Position numbers and translations under genes: made by a program
Shown: positions 1 through 7,194 of the stretch, one piece after another
Numbering within the stretch: position 1 is the stretch's first letter
How the letters are laid out: each line of letters begins with the position of its first letter
The notes under the pieces: generated by a model
The model's database searches: none
Seen by the model: the letters and a program-made list of their open reading frames with translations, nothing else
Told to the model about the DNA's origin: nothing
Source: Lachnospiraceae bacterium Zagget2
GTDB taxonomy: Bacteria > Bacillota > Clostridia > Lachnospirales > Lachnospiraceae
NCBI GenBank assembly: GCA_001941045.1
Contig: MSHD01000006.1
Coordinates: 22,519-57,568, forward strand
Direction of reading: 5' to 3'
Length of the DNA: 35,050 nt

Positions 1-938
1 ACACGGAGCGCGCATTCCCGGCTCTCCACCTCAAAGGTCAGCATACTGCCAAAGCCTGTCGCCTGGCTCCGGCACAACTCATATTCCTTTGTTCCTTCCA
101 TTCCCGGATAGTAGACGCGGAGTACTTTTTCCTCTGTCTGTAAGTATGCCGCGATGGCAAACGCGTTCTCCTGCGCGCGCTCCATCCGGATCGGCAGCGT
201 CTTGATGCCGCGCAGGATCAGCCAGCTGTCGAAGGGCGGGAGCGCGGAACCGGTTGTCTTCAGGATGAAGCGCAGTCGCTCCGAGAGCTCTGCGGAGCCG
301 ACCACAAGGAAACCGGCCAACGTGTCGTTGTGACCTCCCAGATACTTCGTGCCGCTGTGAATGACAATATCCGCCCCCAATGTGAGCGGTTTCTGAAAGT
401 AAGGAGACAGGAATGTATTATCCACGATCAGCAGAAGATCGTGGCACCTTGCGATCTCAGCCATCCTTCGGATATCAATCACATGCATCATCGGATTGGT
501 CGGCGTCTCGATGAAGATCGCCCGTGTATTTTCCCGGATATTCTCTTCCACTGATTCTCCGCTGCAGTCAACCCTGTCAAACGCGATTCCGTTCTTCTCG
601 CTGATATGGTTGAACAGACGGACGCTCCCGCCGTAGAGATCCGCGTCCGCAATCACATGGTCACCGGGTCGGAACAGTTCCATCAGCACAGTGATCGCCG
701 CCATCCCACTGGTAAATGCCATCGCGTCGACGCCCCGCTCCAGGGCCGCCACCACCTGCTCCAGCCGTTCCCGCGTGGGGTTCTGCAGCCTGCTGTAGTC
801 GTAGCCGGTGCTGCGCCCCACCTCCGGGTGCGCGAAAGTTGCCGTCTGATAAATCGGAAAGCTCACCGCACCGGTGCGGTCGCCGTCAAAATGTTCTCCA
901 TTTCCGTAGATACACTGCGTCTCGATTCCGTAATCCAT
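1..938 (-). CDS. Trans-sulfuration enzyme (Cys/Met metabolism PLP family), copy 1, 3' end outside window
   Basis: This encodes the first ~312 residues of a cystathionine gamma-synthase / gamma-lyase / O-acetylhomoserine sulfhydrylase-type enzyme, a cytosolic PLP protein that makes or breaks C-S bonds of cysteine, homocysteine or cystathionine. It aligns without any indel with the complete copy at 33374-34522, so the C-terminal ~70 residues lie beyond position 1. It keeps the YDYSR cofactor-phosphate motif, the VDNTF aspartate and the SGTKYLGGH lysine. Several substitutions separate the copies, for example LERGVD here against LEQGGD there, so it is a second locus and not a repeat of the same read. 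The start is the ATG at 938, homologous to that of copy 2. Its promoter carries the same LysR-type dyad as copy 2. Family is certain; the exact reaction cannot be told from sequence. Confidence 0.92.
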   Translation of the reverse strand, partial: MDYGIETQCIYGNGEHFDGDRTGAVSFPIYQTATFAHPEVGRSTGYDYSRLQNPTRERLEQVVAALERGVDAMAFTSGMAAITVLMELFRPGDHVIADADLYGGSVRLFNHISEKNGIAFDRVDCSGESVEENIRENTRAIFIETPTNPMMHVIDIRRMAEIARCHDLLLIVDNTFLSPYFQKPLTLGADIVIHSGTKYLGGHNDTLAGFLVVGSAELSERLRFILKTTGSALPPFDSWLILRGIKTLPIRMERAQENAFAIAAYLQTEEKVLRVYYPGMEGTKEYELCRSQATGFGSMLTFEVESRECALR

Positions 939-976
939 TTGCCCCTCCCCATCTGTCGATATAATAAGATAGCATC

Positions 977-1045
977 ATCTTAACACACATGATTTTTTAC
1001 CGATAATCGGAAAAAGGAATGTCTGGATATAAGAAAAATTTATAC
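977..1045 (-). promoter_or_regulatory. LysR-type promoter of trans-sulfuration copy 1
   Basis: Read on the minus strand, the -10 is TAAGAT (977-982) and the -35 region (1000-1005) is poor. A 19-bp dyad, ATATAAGAAAAATTTATAC on the plus strand, lies at 1027-1045 and fits ATAA-N7-TTAT. Exactly 44 bp separate dyad and -10, as in four other promoters of this window. The layout, a dyad centred near -65 with a weak -35, is typical of activation by a LysR-type regulator. Confidence 0.75.
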
Positions 1046-1130
1046 CTATCCGGTTTGTCCCTCTCCGAGCGAAAGCGTGTGCAGGGTATCACCATATTTC
1101 ACAATTTCACCCTGAAAAGTGAGTAAACAA

Positions 1131-1199
1131 TTACCCCTCCTGCTTCTCGTGATACGCCAGCCCCTTATTGACGAGCTTACGCACGATATCATTTTTCAC
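1131..1199 (-). CDS. 22-residue ORF coupled to the GH2 remnant
   Basis: A GTG codon overlaps the TGA stop of the upstream GH2 fragment (GTGA). It is preceded by a strong AAGGAGG ribosome-binding site at good spacing, located inside the last codons of that fragment. It encodes a short basic peptide beginning VKNDIVRKLV and ends at TAA. The layout is that of a translationally coupled downstream gene. The peptide is too short to assign and is probably the decapitated start of a lost gene. Confidence 0.3.
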   Translation of the reverse strand: MKNDIVRKLVNKGLAYHEKQEG

Positions 1200-1749
1200 T
1201 GTGATTCCTCCTTTGAAATTTCCTGCAGCTCCGGTACGCTTTCCAGGTCCGCATCCTCAGACCCGTCCGCAACGGTATCTCCCCCGTCCATGCCTGCAAA
1301 ATAGTAAACCGGGCTTCCCTGCTCAATGCGGGTCAATAGGATCGTATCCACAATACCGCGATACTTTTCCATGACCTGATTCGGACTTCCATCTGTCGGA
1401 CAGGCAAAAAACTGCGCCAGCGTTGTGAGGCGGACGGGATCCATATCGTGTGCAAGCTGATTCATGTCACGTAAGTTTGCCTCCGTTTCTGTCGTATCTG
1501 CACCCTTCGTAATCCCATCGTCAAGTCCCAGAAGCAGATGGATGGATGGTTATAGCACTGGCTGATCAGTTCCTTCATCTGCTGCAGACTGCTTTCGTGT
1601 ATTCCCGCGCTCCCATTTCCCTCCCTGATCGGCGGGATCTCCACACAGACCACCAGGCCAAGGCCGTCACACTCATCATAGAGGGTCTGGTTGCGCGGAT
1701 CGTGGACAATCCGCATGGTATTTGGCCCTGCTTCATGGACGCGTGCATC
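1196..1749 (-). pseudogene. Glycoside hydrolase family 2 (beta-galactosidase-like) fragment, frameshifted
   Basis: Two adjacent minus-strand frames together read as part of the TIM-barrel domain of a GH2 enzyme. The upstream frame (about 1462-1749) has AGPNTMRIVHDPRNQ, LYDECDGLGL, VEIPPI and NHPSICFWDL, matching the GH2 signatures around the family's loop and acid/base region. The downstream frame (from 1465) resumes with NQLAHDMDPVRLTT, which in intact enzymes follows shortly after. A frameshift near 1465 separates them, and both the N-terminal sugar-binding domains and most of the C-terminus are absent. The tail after about position 1390 is acidic and not recognisably GH2. It is an inactive relic. 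Confidence 0.7.
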
Positions 1750-1892
1750 TTATTTTTTACCGTCTCGAGCCTGTCCAGTTCCAACTGTATATTTTCATCG
1801 TCCTGATTTCCGATCTGACTTATAACAGAGAAACTATGCTCATACGTTTTTTTTAATTCTTCGATTTTGATATCAAATGTTTCCCGCTCCAA
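1575..1892 (-). CDS. Hypothetical ORF running into the GH2 remnant out of frame
   Basis: An open frame starts at a TTG codon. Its first ~55 residues are charged and probably helical. It then continues out of frame through the GH2 fragment, where the translation is junk. I do not recognise the N-terminal part. It is most likely another remnant joined to the GH2 relic by deletion. Confidence 0.22.
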   Translation of the reverse strand: MERETFDIKIEELKKTYEHSFSVISQIGNQDDENIQLELDRLETVKNKMHASMKQGQIPCGLSTIRATRPSMMSVTALAWWSVWRSRRSGREMGAREYTKAVCSR

Positions 1893-1981
1893 TTACTGCT
1901 CACCCGCTTTCACGTTGATAGTATCAGTATAGCGTTTCTTCTGAATTTCTGAAATTTACAATCATTGAATTTTGTCCTTAC

Positions 1982-2021
1982 AAAAAAAGCGAAAGTGTCA
2001 GGTTTTCCCTTTCACTTTCGC
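1982..2021 (-). terminator. Rho-independent terminator
   Basis: Read on the minus strand, the 9-bp stem GCGAAAGTG/CACTTTCGC (2013-2021 and 1989-1997) is followed directly by seven T residues (1988-1982). It lies just downstream of the TetR-like relic and probably ended that gene's transcript. Confidence 0.75.
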
Positions 2022-2046
2022 ATCCATGCAGTATATTTTATGGCAA

Positions 2047-2327
2047 CTATTGCCTCAAAGGAATCAGCATTCCCGTCAAAATATGATGCAGCTGCTCTGT
2101 TATCTGGTCTGTATCGTATTCTGCGGAAGACAGCTTCTTTACAGACCGTTTGAATAAAACTCAATCATAGCATCGAGATCTGTTTTTTTCAGGTTAAGAT
2201 GCTCCGACAGGCACTTTTCTACGATATGACGCATGGAATTCTCTATCACGCCTTGACCTAATAAGGAAATAAATACATCCGCAATGATATATTTTGCATT
2301 GCCTTTTCCGTTCCCCGGACTATCCAT
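2047..2327 (-). pseudogene. TetR-family-like regulator, C-terminal fragment with frameshift
   Basis: The first frame runs from an ATG at 2327 through IIADVFISLLGQG and MIEFYSNGL, then hits a stop. A single-base shift continues with SSAEYDTDQITEQLHHILTG to a stop at 2047. The combined sequence has the helical look of a TetR ligand-binding C-terminus (the IEFYSNG motif, then an amphipathic terminal helix). The N-terminal helix-turn-helix is missing. The family call is by eye and moderate; the frameshift and truncation are directly visible. Confidence 0.45.
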
Positions 2328-2368
2328 GGCGCCCTCTACTTTCTCATAACTCCTGTTTCACGCCACAT

Positions 2369-2397
2369 ATTATACCATTTCAATATTTTCGGCGCAA
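2369..2397 (-). promoter_or_regulatory. Sigma-A-like promoter upstream of the TetR relic
   Basis: On the minus strand, TTGCGC (2397-2392) and TATAAT (2374-2369) are separated by 17 bp. It would transcribe the TetR-like fragment. Confidence 0.45.
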
Positions 2398-2428
2398 TCC
2401 TTACCGTTATTGTCAACTGCTTTTTCCG

Positions 2429-2477
2429 GAATCGAGTAGGAGGCGGTGTCTGGCCGCCGTCCTCTCACAGCACCGGC
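2429..2477 (-). mobile_element. Group II intron 3'-end-like remnant, copy A
   Basis: Read on the minus strand this is GTGAGAGGACGGCGGC followed by a short loop and a GC-rich arm, then CTACTCGATTC. This is the usual look of domain VI and the 3' terminus of bacterial group II introns. It matches 5255-5301 almost base for base, except in the terminal loop and one position of the tail. No reverse transcriptase or catalytic core accompanies it, so it is a scar. Confidence 0.6.
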
Positions 2478-2542
2478 ATCGGGAAAATAGCTTCTGTCGT
2501 CTTTATATCTTTCTCATTGCAACGAACCTCCTACTATTCTTG

Positions 2543-2571
2543 TTGTCTTTCGACTGTACATATGCTATCAT
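2543..2571 (+). promoter_or_regulatory. Promoter of the HxlR-type gene
   Basis: TTGTCT (2543-2548) and TATCAT (2566-2571) are separated by 17 bp, about 60 bp ahead of the hxlR-like start codon. Confidence 0.6.
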
Positions 2572-2588
2572 GATAGAGGTTCAAAAAC

Positions 2589-2620
2589 AAGTACCCACTT
2601 ATTTGCAAAGTACTTACTTA
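2589..2620 (+). promoter_or_regulatory. Tandem 13-bp repeat, candidate regulator operator
   Basis: AAGTACCCACTTA (2589-2601) and AAGTACTTACTTA (2608-2620) are direct repeats offset by 19 bp. Each is close to a dyad of AAGTA and TACTT-like arms. They lie between the predicted transcription start and the ribosome-binding site, a usual place for autorepression by HxlR/MarR-type proteins. The link to the adjacent HxlR gene is inference. Confidence 0.5.
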
Positions 2621-2632
2621 GGAGTAAGCGCA

Positions 2633-2893
2633 ATGAAGAATATAGAAAATGCAAACTTTGAAGATACCGGTTATAGTTACACTCTGTCTCTTATTTCAGG
2701 TAAATACAAGCCTGTTATCCTCTACTGCCTGATGGAATATGAGCCGGTGCGGTTTAACCAGATGCGGAGATATCTGAAAAATGAAATCCCACCAAAAGTG
2801 GAGTATTCGCTCACGGAAAGAGGGCATTCTCTGGTCAGTGTATTGGATCAATTGTGCGACTGGGGCAATGAAAATCGAAGATATAAAAAATAA
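2633..2893 (+). CDS. HxlR-family regulator with internal deletion
   Basis: This 86-residue product starts at the ATG at 2633, preceded by AGGAG at ideal spacing. HxlR proteins are small winged-helix regulators of about 105-120 residues. The N-terminal part (GYSYTLSLISGKYKPVILYCL, then EPVRFNQMRRYL) and the C-terminal part (IPPKVEYSLTERGHSL, then LDQLCDWG) are well conserved. After KNE the sequence jumps straight to IPPKVEYSL, so about 25-30 residues that normally include the recognition helix are gone without a frame change. It may fold but probably cannot bind DNA normally. It sits 150 bp upstream of a MATE exporter in the same direction, the usual regulator-efflux pairing. Confidence 0.75.
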   Translation: MKNIENANFEDTGYSYTLSLISGKYKPVILYCLMEYEPVRFNQMRRYLKNEIPPKVEYSLTERGHSLVSVLDQLCDWGNENRRYKK

Positions 2894-2920
2894 ACCGCTA
2901 AAATAAATCACATACTGAAG

Positions 2921-3025
2921 TTGAATATAGAAAAAGATCGGAGTACAATAGGGACACTGGTCATGGATAGATTCCAATTCGTATTCTTCGGGTAGAGAGT
3001 TTATACACCTGGCTGGAATACGAAT
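2921..3025 (+). promoter_or_regulatory. MATE gene promoter and leader inverted repeat
   Basis: TTGAAT (2921-2926) and TACAAT (2944-2949) are 17 bp apart and give a leader of about 85-90 nt. In that leader the perfect 10-bp inverted repeat ATTCGTATTC (2977-2986) / GAATACGAAT (3016-3025) encloses 29 nt and ends a few bases before the AAGGAAGG ribosome-binding site. It could be an RNA hairpin affecting translation or an operator. Confidence 0.5.
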
Positions 3026-3043
3026 ATAAGGAAGGTACACTCC

Positions 3044-4462
3044 ATGTCAGTTGATACCAATCATTATCTTCAAACGGAGAGCCTCGGAAAGCTTATGCGC
3101 AAATATGCGTTTCCGTGCGTGATCTCCATGCTGGTAGCGGCGCTTTATAATATTGTCGACCAGATTTTTATTGCAAACGCTTCTTACCTTGGGTCTTATG
3201 GAAACGCGGCTAATACCGTTGTATTCCCAATGACGGTGGTGGCCATCGCCATTGCGGTTATGATCGGCGACGGATGCTGCACATTTGTCAGTATCCGCCT
3301 CGGAAACAGGAAAACGGATGATGCTGCAAATGGTGTTGGAAATGCGGTAGTCTCCGTTGTGGCTGTCAGCCTTATCCTCACGGCAGTTTATCTTTTGTTT
3401 CAGGAACCGATTCTAAAGATGTTCGGCGCGAATGTAAATGAAGAGACGTTCCGGCTCTCAAAGGAATATTTTTTCTGGATTACGCTTGGTATCCCGTTTT
3501 ATATGTTCGGGCAGGCGCTGAACCCCATCATCCGTTCTGACGGCAGTCCGCGTTTTGCGATGGCGACGCTGGTGATGGGCGCAGCCTTTAACATTATTTT
3601 TGATCCTGTCTGCATCTATGTTCTGAAATGGGGGATGATGGGGGCTGCCATTGCTACCATCGGCGGTCAGATTTTATCGGCAGTTATGGCGGCCTTGTAC
3701 CTTTTCAGAATGAAGGCGACCCCATTAAATAAAAGCTGCTTCCGCTTTCAGCCAGGGCTCGTAAGGCAAATCCTGACTCTTGGATTTGCGAGCTTTCTCT
3801 CACAGTTTTCAATTGTGCTCTCTATGGCTGCAACGATCAATATGGCTGTGAAATATGGCGCGATGGATTCTGTATTCGGGCAGGCGGAATATGCCCAGAT
3901 TCCAACCGCGATTGCGGGGATTGTGTCGAAATTCTTCCAGATTATTATTTCCATTTCTGCCGGCCTGGCTGCCGGGTGTATTCCGATTGCCGGATACAAC
4001 ATCGGCGCAAAGCGCAACGACCGTGTCCTGGGGCTGATGAAACGGCTGATGGCTTGTGAAGCATTACTGGGTCTGGTTTCGTCAGTCATTTTCCTGCTGT
4101 TCCCCAGCCAGCTTATGCTGATTTTCGGCTCGGAAAATGAAAGCATTTATTATACACAGTTTGCGGTATGGTTCATCCGCGGACAGCTCTGCCTGCTTCC
4201 TCTCGCGTGCCTGAATAAGGGCAGCTTTATTTTCCTGCAATCGCTTGGGAAGGCAAAGGAATCCTCTGTTCTGTCCGTAGCCCGTGAGTTTGTATTTGGC
4301 GTTGGCTTTGCGCTGCTGCTTCCCATGATCTGGGGACTTTATGCCCTGCCGTTCTTTATGCCGGCTGCCGACACTGTGACTTTTATTGCAGTTGCAGTTG
4401 TACTTCTGCGGATAAAGAAAGAACTGGAGAACCCGGCCACAGGAAAGGAAGGGGCATTATAA
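3044..4462 (+). CDS. MATE-family multidrug/toxin efflux transporter
   Basis: The product is 472 residues, normal for the MATE family, with about twelve hydrophobic segments in two homologous six-helix halves. The N-terminus shows the family pattern LGKLMRKYAFPCVISMLVAALYN followed by VDQIF, and PMTVVAIAIAVMIGDGC later in the first half. MATE proteins export cationic drugs or metabolites using Na+ or H+ gradients. The ATG is preceded by GGAAGG at 8 nt. It follows the HxlR-type gene, consistent with local control, and is followed by a lipoprotein gene whose start lies 3 nt after its stop, so the two are cotranscribed. The substrate is unknown. Confidence 0.92.
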   Translation: MSVDTNHYLQTESLGKLMRKYAFPCVISMLVAALYNIVDQIFIANASYLGSYGNAANTVVFPMTVVAIAIAVMIGDGCCTFVSIRLGNRKTDDAANGVGNAVVSVVAVSLILTAVYLLFQEPILKMFGANVNEETFRLSKEYFFWITLGIPFYMFGQALNPIIRSDGSPRFAMATLVMGAAFNIIFDPVCIYVLKWGMMGAAIATIGGQILSAVMAALYLFRMKATPLNKSCFRFQPGLVRQILTLGFASFLSQFSIVLSMAATINMAVKYGAMDSVFGQAEYAQIPTAIAGIVSKFFQIIISISAGLAAGCIPIAGYNIGAKRNDRVLGLMKRLMACEALLGLVSSVIFLLFPSQLMLIFGSENESIYYTQFAVWFIRGQLCLLPLACLNKGSFIFLQSLGKAKESSVLSVAREFVFGVGFALLLPMIWGLYALPFFMPAADTVTFIAVAVVLLRIKKELENPATGKEGAL

Positions 4463-4465
4463 GTG

Positions 4466-5275
4466 ATGAAAAAAATAACATTTTTCTTTATATATTTCGC
4501 CGTCTTAATCTCTCTTACAGCCTGCGGAGAGGCTTCAACAAGCACAGCATCTGTAATAACTGATTCAGGAGAAACTGTTCAGAGCACGGAGACAATGGAT
4601 TCCGGAAGCCAGGATGCGGGCACAGTTTCTGATGAGGCAGTCCGGAATACCGAAGCAGCAACAGACAATGAACAGAATAATCCGGAGTTTATGAATATTG
4701 AGATAGAGCTGACAACCGGGACAATCAAAATTTATTCCGGCGGTGCGTTTTCTCTGACATATGATGGAGGCAAAGCTGCGGAATATTCCATAACGAACAG
4801 CACTCTGTACATTCCGGTTCAAAATGCCGGTGAACTGATTCTGACCCTGCCGGATGAGTATACTTTTGATACAGTTATCATTTCTGTCGATCAGGGACAT
4901 CTTTATATGGAGGGTCCCTTTTATATAAAAGACCTGAATCTTGACCTGGGCGAAGGAGAGGTAACGCTGGAAAAAGTATTCGTTTCTGAAAGCAGCGTGA
5001 TCAATGTAAAGCGTGGCTCGGCTTTCCTTTATGGAACTCTGGCCCAAACCGTGGAAGCACAGTGTAAGGAAGGGAAGATACAGATACAAGGGGATGGTCA
5101 GCAGACAGACTACAATTACAATCTGGAGTTATCCGATGCAGATGTGCAGATTGAAGATGAAAATTATCACGGAACGCTTCAAAAAACGATTGATAATGGA
5201 GCAGAGGATACGATAAATCTTTCCTGTACAAAAGGCGAAATTTCAGTTGAATTTGAATCGAGCAGGAGGCGGTGA
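4466..5275 (+). CDS. DUF4097-like lipoprotein, C-terminus replaced by intron scar
   Basis: The product is about 269 residues. It has a lipoprotein signal peptide (basic MKK, hydrophobic stretch, lipobox LTAC with Cys about residue 20), then a low-complexity Ser/Thr/Glu linker to about residue 75. A beta-strand-rich region follows (IKIYSGGAFSLTYDGG, LILTLPDEYTFDTVIISVDQG, and alternating GxVxL-like turns), resembling DUF4097/adhesin-like beta-helix domains. It should be anchored outside the membrane. Its last codons (ESSRRR and stop) are supplied by the group II intron-like scar at 5255, so the original C-terminus is altered. Its position in one transcript with the MATE exporter suggests an envelope role. 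Function is unknown. Confidence 0.75.
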   Translation: MKKITFFFIYFAVLISLTACGEASTSTASVITDSGETVQSTETMDSGSQDAGTVSDEAVRNTEAATDNEQNNPEFMNIEIELTTGTIKIYSGGAFSLTYDGGKAAEYSITNSTLYIPVQNAGELILTLPDEYTFDTVIISVDQGHLYMEGPFYIKDLNLDLGEGEVTLEKVFVSESSVINVKRGSAFLYGTLAQTVEAQCKEGKIQIQGDGQQTDYNYNLELSDADVQIEDENYHGTLQKTIDNGAEDTINLSCTKGEISVEFESSRRR

Positions 5276-5322
5276 TTAGCCGCCGTCCTCTCACAGCACC
5301 GGTTCTCGTATTCGGCGCTTTC
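5255..5322 (-). mobile_element. Group II intron 3'-end-like remnant, copy B
   Basis: On the minus strand a short hairpin (arms GCGCCG and CGGTGC, 5318-5296) is followed by TGTGAGAGGACGGCGGC, a loop, the complementary GC arm and CTGCTCGATTC. The hairpin resembles a shortened domain V, and the rest domain VI plus the 3' end. It has the same orientation as copy A at 2429-2477, with near-identical sequence over about 49 bp. No intron-encoded protein is present. Confidence 0.6.
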
Positions 5323-5396
5323 AATAGTTGACGTGCGCGGACTGGTATGCGACGGATAAATCATAGAATCCGCTCCGTATCAGTCTTTCCTGTTCA

Positions 5397-6680
5397 TCAT
5401 TTTTCAACGACCGTAATCGTATTTTTCAGCATTCCCATCCAGCAGGAATAGGTGTACGTCCCCTCTTCTTCCGGTGTAAACTCAATTACCACTTCACCGA
5501 CCGTAAGCTTCACCTGCTGATCAAACGCTGGCAGTACAATCTCGTTATTACAGCCGTTCAGATTCTTCTCATCTACTTCTATCGTCCACACGACAGGAAT
5601 TCCCGCAGTAACCTGAATATCATCATAGCCGTTGGCATGAAGCATTGTCGTCACATACTGGACGTCTCCCTCAATGCTTGAGACGACAGCTCCATCTGTG
5701 TCCGTGCCTGCCGGTGAGACAGTAAAGCCTGTCAGGACAAGGTTGTTCTGGATCATAAAGATTCCCATGATAAGCAGCAGGACAGAACCAGCCTGCAGCA
5801 TACGCTGCCGCCAGCGCATTTTCAGCATCCCCGCCGCCAGGCCAAACGCAAAGACAAGAGGAATTGTGCCCAGGCAAAAGGAAAACATGGACAGGGCTCC
5901 GGCCAACATACTGCCGCTTGCGATGGCATAAACTTGCATGGATTGTAACGGTCCGCAGGGCATCAGGCCATTTGCCAGACCTACTGCAAAGGAGCTGTGA
6001 TTCCCCACGCTCTGTATTCCGGCGGAGAGCTTTCGTGACAACTTCGGGAAAAGGCGTACAGGCAATGAAAGACCTCCCAGCATATTGACGCCCATGAGCA
6101 GCATAAACCCGCCGGCAATCAGGCCGATCACGCCCCGCACCTGTAAGGTGATGGCTGCTTTTTCGCCGATAAAGCCCAGAACAGCGCCGATCAAAGTGTA
6201 GCTGGTAAGTCGCCCGAGATTATACAGGATGCTGCGGCACAGGGGCTTTCCGTTTCCGGAAGAAATGCTCTGCGCCAGATTCAGTCCTCCGCACATGGCA
6301 ATACAATGGACACTGGTCAGCAGACCGATCATGAACAGCGCAAAATAACTCATCCGCTCTTCGCTGATCGCCGGGATGTTCTGAAATATTTCCAGCCAGC
6401 CCATATGGCGGGCGATCGCATACACTCCCAGGATGATAACCAGGATTGCCATGATTCCACGGACGTTATTTTCGTTTTTCGAAACTCCGTAGCCGGTTTT
6501 TTCGATTGTCTCTATAATGATACTTTCTGTGCAGGGAGGGATAAATTCAGCTGTCAGTTCACTTCTGCTGTGATCCGCGCTTACGGACTGCACACCTGAA
6601 AGTGCTGATACAGCCCCTTCCAGCCGACGTTCGCAGCCGGAGCAGGTCATACCTGTAACGTGAAGAATAAGCTTACTCAC
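5397..6680 (-). CDS. HMA domain / UreH-like (DsbD_2) membrane domain / cupredoxin-like fusion
   Basis: The product is 427 residues with three parts. Residues 1-65 are a heavy-metal-associated domain with the MTCSGC copper-binding motif (about residues 11-16). Residues about 75-310 hold a polytopic domain of the DsbD_2/UreH-like SafE type, with GLLTSVHCIAMCGGL and the repeat-related GLMPCGPLQSM. Residues about 325-427 resemble a cupredoxin with candidate late ligands in YSCWMGML. The protein probably moves or buffers copper, or passes reducing equivalents, across the membrane. It starts at GTG, chosen because AAGGAG lies 8 nt upstream and the HMA domain begins at once. It is 12 nt downstream of the DUF2318-like lipoprotein gene, so the two are probably partners. 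Similar HMA-UreH proteins are widespread in Clostridia; metal specificity is inferred. Confidence 0.85.
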   Translation of the reverse strand: MSKLILHVTGMTCSGCERRLEGAVSALSGVQSVSADHSRSELTAEFIPPCTESIIIETIEKTGYGVSKNENNVRGIMAILVIILGVYAIARHMGWLEIFQNIPAISEERMSYFALFMIGLLTSVHCIAMCGGLNLAQSISSGNGKPLCRSILYNLGRLTSYTLIGAVLGFIGEKAAITLQVRGVIGLIAGGFMLLMGVNMLGGLSLPVRLFPKLSRKLSAGIQSVGNHSSFAVGLANGLMPCGPLQSMQVYAIASGSMLAGALSMFSFCLGTIPLVFAFGLAAGMLKMRWRQRMLQAGSVLLLIMGIFMIQNNLVLTGFTVSPAGTDTDGAVVSSIEGDVQYVTTMLHANGYDDIQVTAGIPVVWTIEVDEKNLNGCNNEIVLPAFDQQVKLTVGEVVIEFTPEEEGTYTYSCWMGMLKNTITVVEK

Positions 6681-6692
6681 GAAAGAGTCTCC

Positions 6693-7184
6693 TTAAAATT
6701 GTTTCCAGTTGGAAAAGCGATACGCGTTTTCTTCAAGAAAAGCTTCAGAAACTGTAATGATTCCATCCTCTTCGGTATAATCCTCCTCCGTAATCGGGAC
6801 AGGGTTACAACCTCCGCTCGTAAGCCCGACTTCATCGGTGGAGAAACGATTCCTGCAGTTCTGGCAGACAAAGTCGTCGCCATCCTGCTCAAAATAAGCA
6901 TAGGGAGATCCGTTGCAAACCTGACAGGTATTCATTGCGAGACGAACGGTGCCGTCAGAAGCAAGAACCGCAAAAATCTCAACATCGGTTCCATCAACCA
7001 TGGTATCATAATAACTGGCACTGGTACTTATATCTTCTACATGGATTTCAATTCCGGTCTCTGCAGTGTCGGATATATTTTCCTGTGTTTCATTCGTCTC
7101 TGCTTCGGAAGCACAGCCAGCCATGACAATCGCTGCAGCTGCTCCAATAACTCCTGTGAAAAACCATGTTCTTTTTTTGCACAT
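6693..7184 (-). CDS. DUF2318-like cysteine-rich lipoprotein
   Basis: The product is 163 residues. The signal peptide ends in the lipobox VMAGC. Residues about 75-130 contain a Cys-rich core, NTCQVCNGSPYAYF, then FVCQNCRNRF, then GGCNPVPI. This matches the DUF2318 family of probable metal or Fe-S proteins found beside iron and copper transporters. I chose the internal ATG at 7184, since it starts the signal peptide and has GAGG at good spacing; a start 21 nt upstream adds residues that spoil the signal. The gene begins 10 nt after tcdA and runs directly into the HMA fusion gene, so an extracytoplasmic metal-handling pair is likely. Confidence 0.75.
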   Translation of the reverse strand: MCKKRTWFFTGVIGAAAAIVMAGCASEAETNETQENISDTAETGIEIHVEDISTSASYYDTMVDGTDVEIFAVLASDGTVRLAMNTCQVCNGSPYAYFEQDGDDFVCQNCRNRFSTDEVGLTSGGCNPVPITEEDYTEEDGIITVSEAFLEENAYRFSNWKQF

Positions 7185-7194
7185 GTTTGATACC

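Larger units (their letters stand above)
1..1046 (-). repeat. Left copy of ~1.05-kb direct repeat (trans-sulfuration gene plus promoter)
   Basis: This stretch matches 33585-34627 in the same orientation. The match covers the gene, its leader, the -10, an 11-bp palindrome (CCGATAATCGG, 1000-1010) and the 19-bp dyad, then stops just past 1046. By eye the copies differ about once every 12-20 bases in the coding part, with a 3-bp net length difference in the leader. Confidence 0.9.
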
